From Jackrogersella multiformis (lineage: Eukaryota > Ascomycota > Sordariomycetes > Xylariales > Hypoxylaceae): a stretch of DNA of 64,000 nt. The translations under genes and the position numbers were made by a program. Where the stretch lies: NCBI GenBank assembly GCA_902806575.1, contig CADCXD010000005.1, forward strand, positions 4,030,001 through 4,094,000, read 5' to 3'. The notes under the pieces were generated by a model. It saw only the letters and a list, made by a program, of their open reading frames with translations, made no database searches and had not been told where the DNA came from. Shown piece after piece: positions 60,644-64,000 of the stretch; within the stretch, counting starts at the first letter, position 1; each line of letters starts with the position of its first letter.

Positions 60644-60827
60644 GGTCGGACTAGCACTTGGCAGTACCCGAAGGGCGCAAGATGCGTAAACCCGTGGAGT
60701 GCTTGTCATGGCATGGGACGGCCTAGGTCGCAGTCTTAGTAGAATTAGTGTCGATAGGGGATAAAATGATAAAGTCCGAATAACTAGGTACCTAGTATTA
60801 GTAATATTGGTTCAACGCAGCTCTTAG
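60644..60827. other. Short gap before the hydrolase fragment
   Basis: Searched for upstream hydrolase exons; none seen. Has a TACCTAGTA element at 60789-60797. Confidence 0.45.
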
Positions 60828-61046
60828 GGATTTATATTAGATGACAATGCTCGTATTCAAGTTCCTACTTACCTAGCTACAACTTTGAAGGCTGGGCATA
60901 GTCCTTTTCTTAGTGTTCCAGATGAGCTGGTTGCTGCTATCGCAGACGTAGAGGCTAGATTGAATCAGAAGTCTGCAGTATGGAATGCAGCCTCGCGAGA
61001 CTTTGAAGTGACTCTAGTGGAAAATCCACTGGTAGACGAGGGTTAA
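60828..61046 (+). pseudogene. Orphan C-terminal piece of an alpha/beta-hydrolase
   Basis: A frame open from a TTAG acceptor-like site (60824-60827) to TAA at 61044-61046 (72 codons) reads LKAGHSPFLSVPDELVAAIAD. This matches the catalytic-His motif and final helix of alpha/beta-hydrolases (AGHSPFLS...PDEL). It has no ATG start and I found no nucleophile elbow (GxSxG) or earlier exon in the gap to the left, which is occupied by another gene's 3' end. The simplest reading is a relic left by deletion of the 5' part. A final exon of an unseen gene with a long intron is less likely. Confidence 0.6.
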
Positions 61047-62070
61047 ACTAAGCTTTTGTCCATTGAGAATAGTAGGTACCTAGTTAAAACGGGGAGCAGA
61101 TCAGCGCCGCGTAAGGGCCTGTTAACAGAAGCGCCATGAAAGGAGATTCGTTTCCGTTTCAACCAAAACATCATCATGCTTAAGACATCCCTATCCGAGT
61201 TGAAGGACCACTTAGTTCCGCGCAGGGCTACCTCTGAGTGCTTCTTCCCGTAACCTCCAATGGTGACTATCCCACCCTCATTTGACTTAGTCTTCTAAAG
61301 CGATAGCCAGCAGATACTCCCAGATATATTGAAGTTCCGATGAGTTGAACTGTTCAAAGTGCTTCGGTTCCGGTTGAGCCGCTGAGGTTCGACTACCAGA
61401 AAGGTAGTTTCAAAGCTACCAAAATCGAAGCCAGGGTCATAAGAGCACGACATTTTGGTTACATCAAATGATACTATAATCGCATGAAATGCTAATAGTA
61501 GGTTCATACAAATATAATACCTATATCGTTTTCATACTAGATTATACCCCTTACTTGGCTTGCCCCTGTTGCCTGACAAGTTGTCAGAATGTGGAGGAAA
61601 GCATCGTGCCGCCGTGATGTTAGCTTTATACACATTTCCTAGGAGCAGTAAACGCTTCCGAACACTGCTCTGGAGAGATAGTTCGCAGCTAAATATAATG
61701 ACAATGCCAGTCAGTTAATTTCGCCAGTCTTTCGCCGGAAGTCGATGCGATAGCTGAGGAAGCCGCCGTCCGGCTACTGGCAAGAACGCCCTAGACGTTG
61801 TAGTGAAATATCCGCAGACTTTTCCTTATATCTAAAAATTGAAGAATTGGATTAGGCTGTTGATTCTTTGAAGCTCGCTACGTGGGATCCGTCAGCACCT
61901 TTGACTTAGGGTGTGACACCCGTGTTATTTCGGTTTGGGTTATATTCCATAGCTATCGTGAGAATGGCACGAATACGAAAATCATGTCGCTTTTACGACA
62001 AGGGCGAAGGAGCTTATGACTTGGGCGTCACCCTCGAGATACTTCATACGGAATCCCTCAAGCTCGGTAA
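61047..62070. other. Intergenic, hydrolase relic to Zn2Cys6 regulator
   Basis: About 1 kb, no gene recognised. The 70-codon minus frame at 61295-61507 lacks known features. Confidence 0.5.
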
Positions 62071-63471
62071 TTAGGCAAGGTCGGCTTCTCTCTGTCGGTT
62101 TCGTAGTATAAATTTAATGCAGTCAACGTTGTCAATCCCGATCAAATTTCGCTGCTCGTCTTTGATCTTCCAAACCTCCTCAATGTCTTGCTCGATCCGC
62201 TGCAGAGAGGGGAGGTGGCGGGCCTCGTACATAGCTTCGACCCTGTCCCGCACGAATTGGCGCTGGTGGTAATCGATAGACTCGCACCCGGCAGTCCAGA
62301 GAGGCCAAATCTGAGCTGACACGAGAGGCGAATTGACCGGGACGAGGCCGAGGTGGGCGAGGCAGCTCTGAACATGCTTCAATGCGGAAGGATGCGGTGC
62401 ACCTTGGTTGTGCCAAACCCGGTAGAGATATATGAATGCAGCATGTTTGTATGCCTGTACAGTGTGTCCAACATCTCCTATCGCGTCATCAGATTCGTCA
62501 AGTGCATTAAGGACTTCCTCAACTGCATAGCCCCGTGCATCAAGATCATCCTGGTCTTGATCACGCATCCTGCTAATCTGGCCGACAAGTCGTAACACGG
62601 AAGTGAGTTCCCTCATAGATTCCATCCCTTCTATCGGAAACCTCCCGTCAAATTCAAAAACTGGACTCGTGCCTCGAGAGACAGAAGCTAGGATGTCATG
62701 ATAGGAACATAGGCTGAGGAGAAATGAGGTGCTTGAGCTACTTTGCATATTGATCTGGCCTTGACTGATAATTGCCTTCGCTCCAGATAGGTGATTAACT
62801 CCGGAATCCATGGTGAAGAGTCGGTCGGAGACCTGTAACATCAAGATAGTAGCTAGTGACAATTCCGGACTATCAGTCTGAATAGTTTGTCGCAGTGAAG
62901 AAACACCGAGGAGTCGGTAGCGGGTTGCCAATGTTTGAAGCGAACCCTCCTGTTTTAATATCGCCAAGTGACTGGCGGCTATGGAGCAGAGGACAGAGCG
63001 GAGGGCTACCGAATGGGATATCATGGGAGTGAGATGGATAAGAAATGGATTCTGCGGGCCTGATACCATAGACACCATCATGGACAATGTTGTCGACCAA
63101 TGATTAAGGAGGTATCGATTTATCGGGCTTACATCGTTCGGTACAATGCATGATGGATCGAATTTTATGATTGGGCTTCTTAACTCACTAGAAGGAGAAG
63201 TAGATGTAGACGTAGAAGCGGAATGAGAAGGAGAAGGATAAGGAATGGTTACGGCCTCGTCGCCGGGACGATGTCTTTGCTGTCGTTTATTTTTAGACGC
63301 CTTTGACCTTGGTATTCCTGATGGAACCTGCCATTTAAGCCTGACACCGTAGCCGCAATTCTTCCCAAGTCTCTTACACCTGGCGCAGAAGGGCTTTTGC
63401 TCGTCGCACTTATATCCATCGTCTCTGCAAGTGAAGCAGCCGGTCCTTGTTCTTGAGAATGACATGAGCAA
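62071..63471 (-). CDS. Zn2Cys6 transcription factor with fungal-specific C-terminal domain
   Basis: Single exon, 466 aa. The binuclear zinc cluster is canonical: C12-x2-C15-x6-C22-x6-C29-x2-C32-x6-C39 in RTGCFTCRDDGYKCDEQKP...C. It is followed by a basic linker (SKASKNKRQQRHRPGD) and a Ser/Thr-rich stretch (about 75-95). The rest reads INRYLLNHWSTTLSMMVS, NPFLIHLTPMISHSVALRSVLCSIAASHLAIL and WTAGCESIDYHQRQFVRDRVEAMYE, the layout of the DUF3468-type fungal transcription factor domain. Known: such proteins are nuclear activators of catabolic or secondary-metabolite genes. Nearby candidate targets are the aminotransferase and secreted-protein genes, but nothing in the sequence links them. A CAG/GAG-type repeat lies upstream (63549-63611). 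Confidence 0.9.
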   Translation of the reverse strand: MLMSFSRTRTGCFTCRDDGYKCDEQKPFCARCKRLGKNCGYGVRLKWQVPSGIPRSKASKNKRQQRHRPGDEAVTIPYPSPSHSASTSTSTSPSSELRSPIIKFDPSCIVPNDVSPINRYLLNHWSTTLSMMVSMVSGPQNPFLIHLTPMISHSVALRSVLCSIAASHLAILKQEGSLQTLATRYRLLGVSSLRQTIQTDSPELSLATILMLQVSDRLFTMDSGVNHLSGAKAIISQGQINMQSSSSTSFLLSLCSYHDILASVSRGTSPVFEFDGRFPIEGMESMRELTSVLRLVGQISRMRDQDQDDLDARGYAVEEVLNALDESDDAIGDVGHTVQAYKHAAFIYLYRVWHNQGAPHPSALKHVQSCLAHLGLVPVNSPLVSAQIWPLWTAGCESIDYHQRQFVRDRVEAMYEARHLPSLQRIEQDIEEVWKIKDEQRNLIGIDNVDCIKFILRNRQREADLA

Positions 63472-64000
63472 TTGTTAAAGATTACATTGGTGTAAGTTGT
63501 AGGTGTAAGTTGATGAATGAGAAATGAGTGGAGGCAACATATGAATGGGGCAGCAGGAGCAGCTGGAGCAGGAGCAGCAGGAGCAGGAGCAGGAGCAGCA
63601 GCAGCAGCAGTACCTGGGCAGTGAGTACACTAGATGGTGGGGAAGGTTCTAGACCCCACGGTGCTAGCGCATGATTCCATCTACACTAGCGTAGTCGCTA
63701 ACTAACTACGGTTACTACCTACCACGAAACGATAAGAACGGGCTCATATACGGATCTTCTTATCTAGTGCTTTACCATGTGACGATACAAAGTCCAATAC
63801 CTCTTAAACTACTTGCTATATCCGAAAAGTTTATGTATCGCCTTAAGTAAATACCTTCCTAGGCTAGGTAGGTACTCCTTTCTTTCCTTTTCAAATATTA
63901 TTACAGAAAGCGTTATAATATTATACCCGCGATCAAACAGAAAATAGCACTAAACCGAGTAGCATCGAGTCGGCAAAGCAAGAATTCACCTCGCCTCCGA
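63472..64000. other. Promoter region of the Zn2Cys6 regulator, to window end
   Basis: Contains the trinucleotide/hexanucleotide repeat at 63549-63611 and TACCTA/TAGGTA elements around 63714 and 63864. No coding signal. Confidence 0.5.
63549..63611. repeat. GCAGCAG/GGAGCA microsatellite
   Basis: Mixed GCA and GGAGCA units ending in five GCA copies, upstream of the Zn2Cys6 gene and probably in its leader or promoter. Confidence 0.85.

Noticed and set aside
57676..63471. Aminotransferase, secreted protein and Zn2Cys6 gene as a metabolite cluster
   Set aside because: No backbone or tailoring enzymes beyond the aminotransferase; adjacency alone is not enough.

Overview
This window is nuclear DNA from a filamentous ascomycete (Pezizomycotina, most likely Sordariomycetes; the class is inferred). 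The genes have several short introns (about 50-140 bp, GTAAGT-like donors, CTAAC/CTGAC branch sites, YAG acceptors). The proteins match fungal families: GH72, CFEM, Zn2Cys6, DUF6536, Och1-like GT32 and Ysc84/SYLF. One tRNA has an intron. Long gene-poor stretches are full of a palindromic TACCTAGGTA motif. I translated every exon by hand, and the stated splice sites keep frame.

Left part (1-24,440), accessory: a GH72 glucanosyltransferase cut by the window edge (-); a TauD/TfdA dioxygenase with a GC-AG intron (-); a Zn2Cys6 protein whose 33-bp exon follows a GT-GG intron (+); a Sec72-like TPR protein (+); a small coiled-coil protein (-). Then come three neighbouring paralogues of a small cysteine-rich family (-, 17,454-21,241) and a decayed CFEM/GPI-anchored gene (-). 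The intergenic spaces here reach 4 kb.

Centre (24,985-39,769): a DUF89/ARMT1-type phosphatase (+) convergent with a promethin-like lipid-droplet protein (-). Next is a possible glycan module: a GT32 glycosyltransferase (-), a membrane acyltransferase-3 (+) and an unrecognised type II membrane protein (+). A UBA-containing ubiquitin-conjugating enzyme (-) is divergent from Elongator ELP3 (+).

Right-centre (40,606-52,637): a TRI12-type MFS efflux pump (-) and a short-chain dehydrogenase with one in-frame stop (-). Then a housekeeping block: LSC1 (-) divergent from proteasomal RPT2 (+), a SYLF/Ysc84 protein (+) and an intron-containing elongator tRNA-Met (-).

Right end (54,391-64,000): a DUF6536 membrane protein with either a 42-bp intron or a nonsense codon (+), a class I/II aminotransferase (+), an unrecognised secreted GPI-type protein (+), an orphan alpha/beta-hydrolase C-terminus (+) and a Zn2Cys6 regulator (-).

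No transposase, CRISPR array, rRNA or secondary-metabolite backbone enzyme was seen. The points most worth a second look are the cysteine-rich trio, the GT-GG intron, the GT32/acyltransferase/unknown trio, the palindromic repeat, and four genes in different stages of decay.
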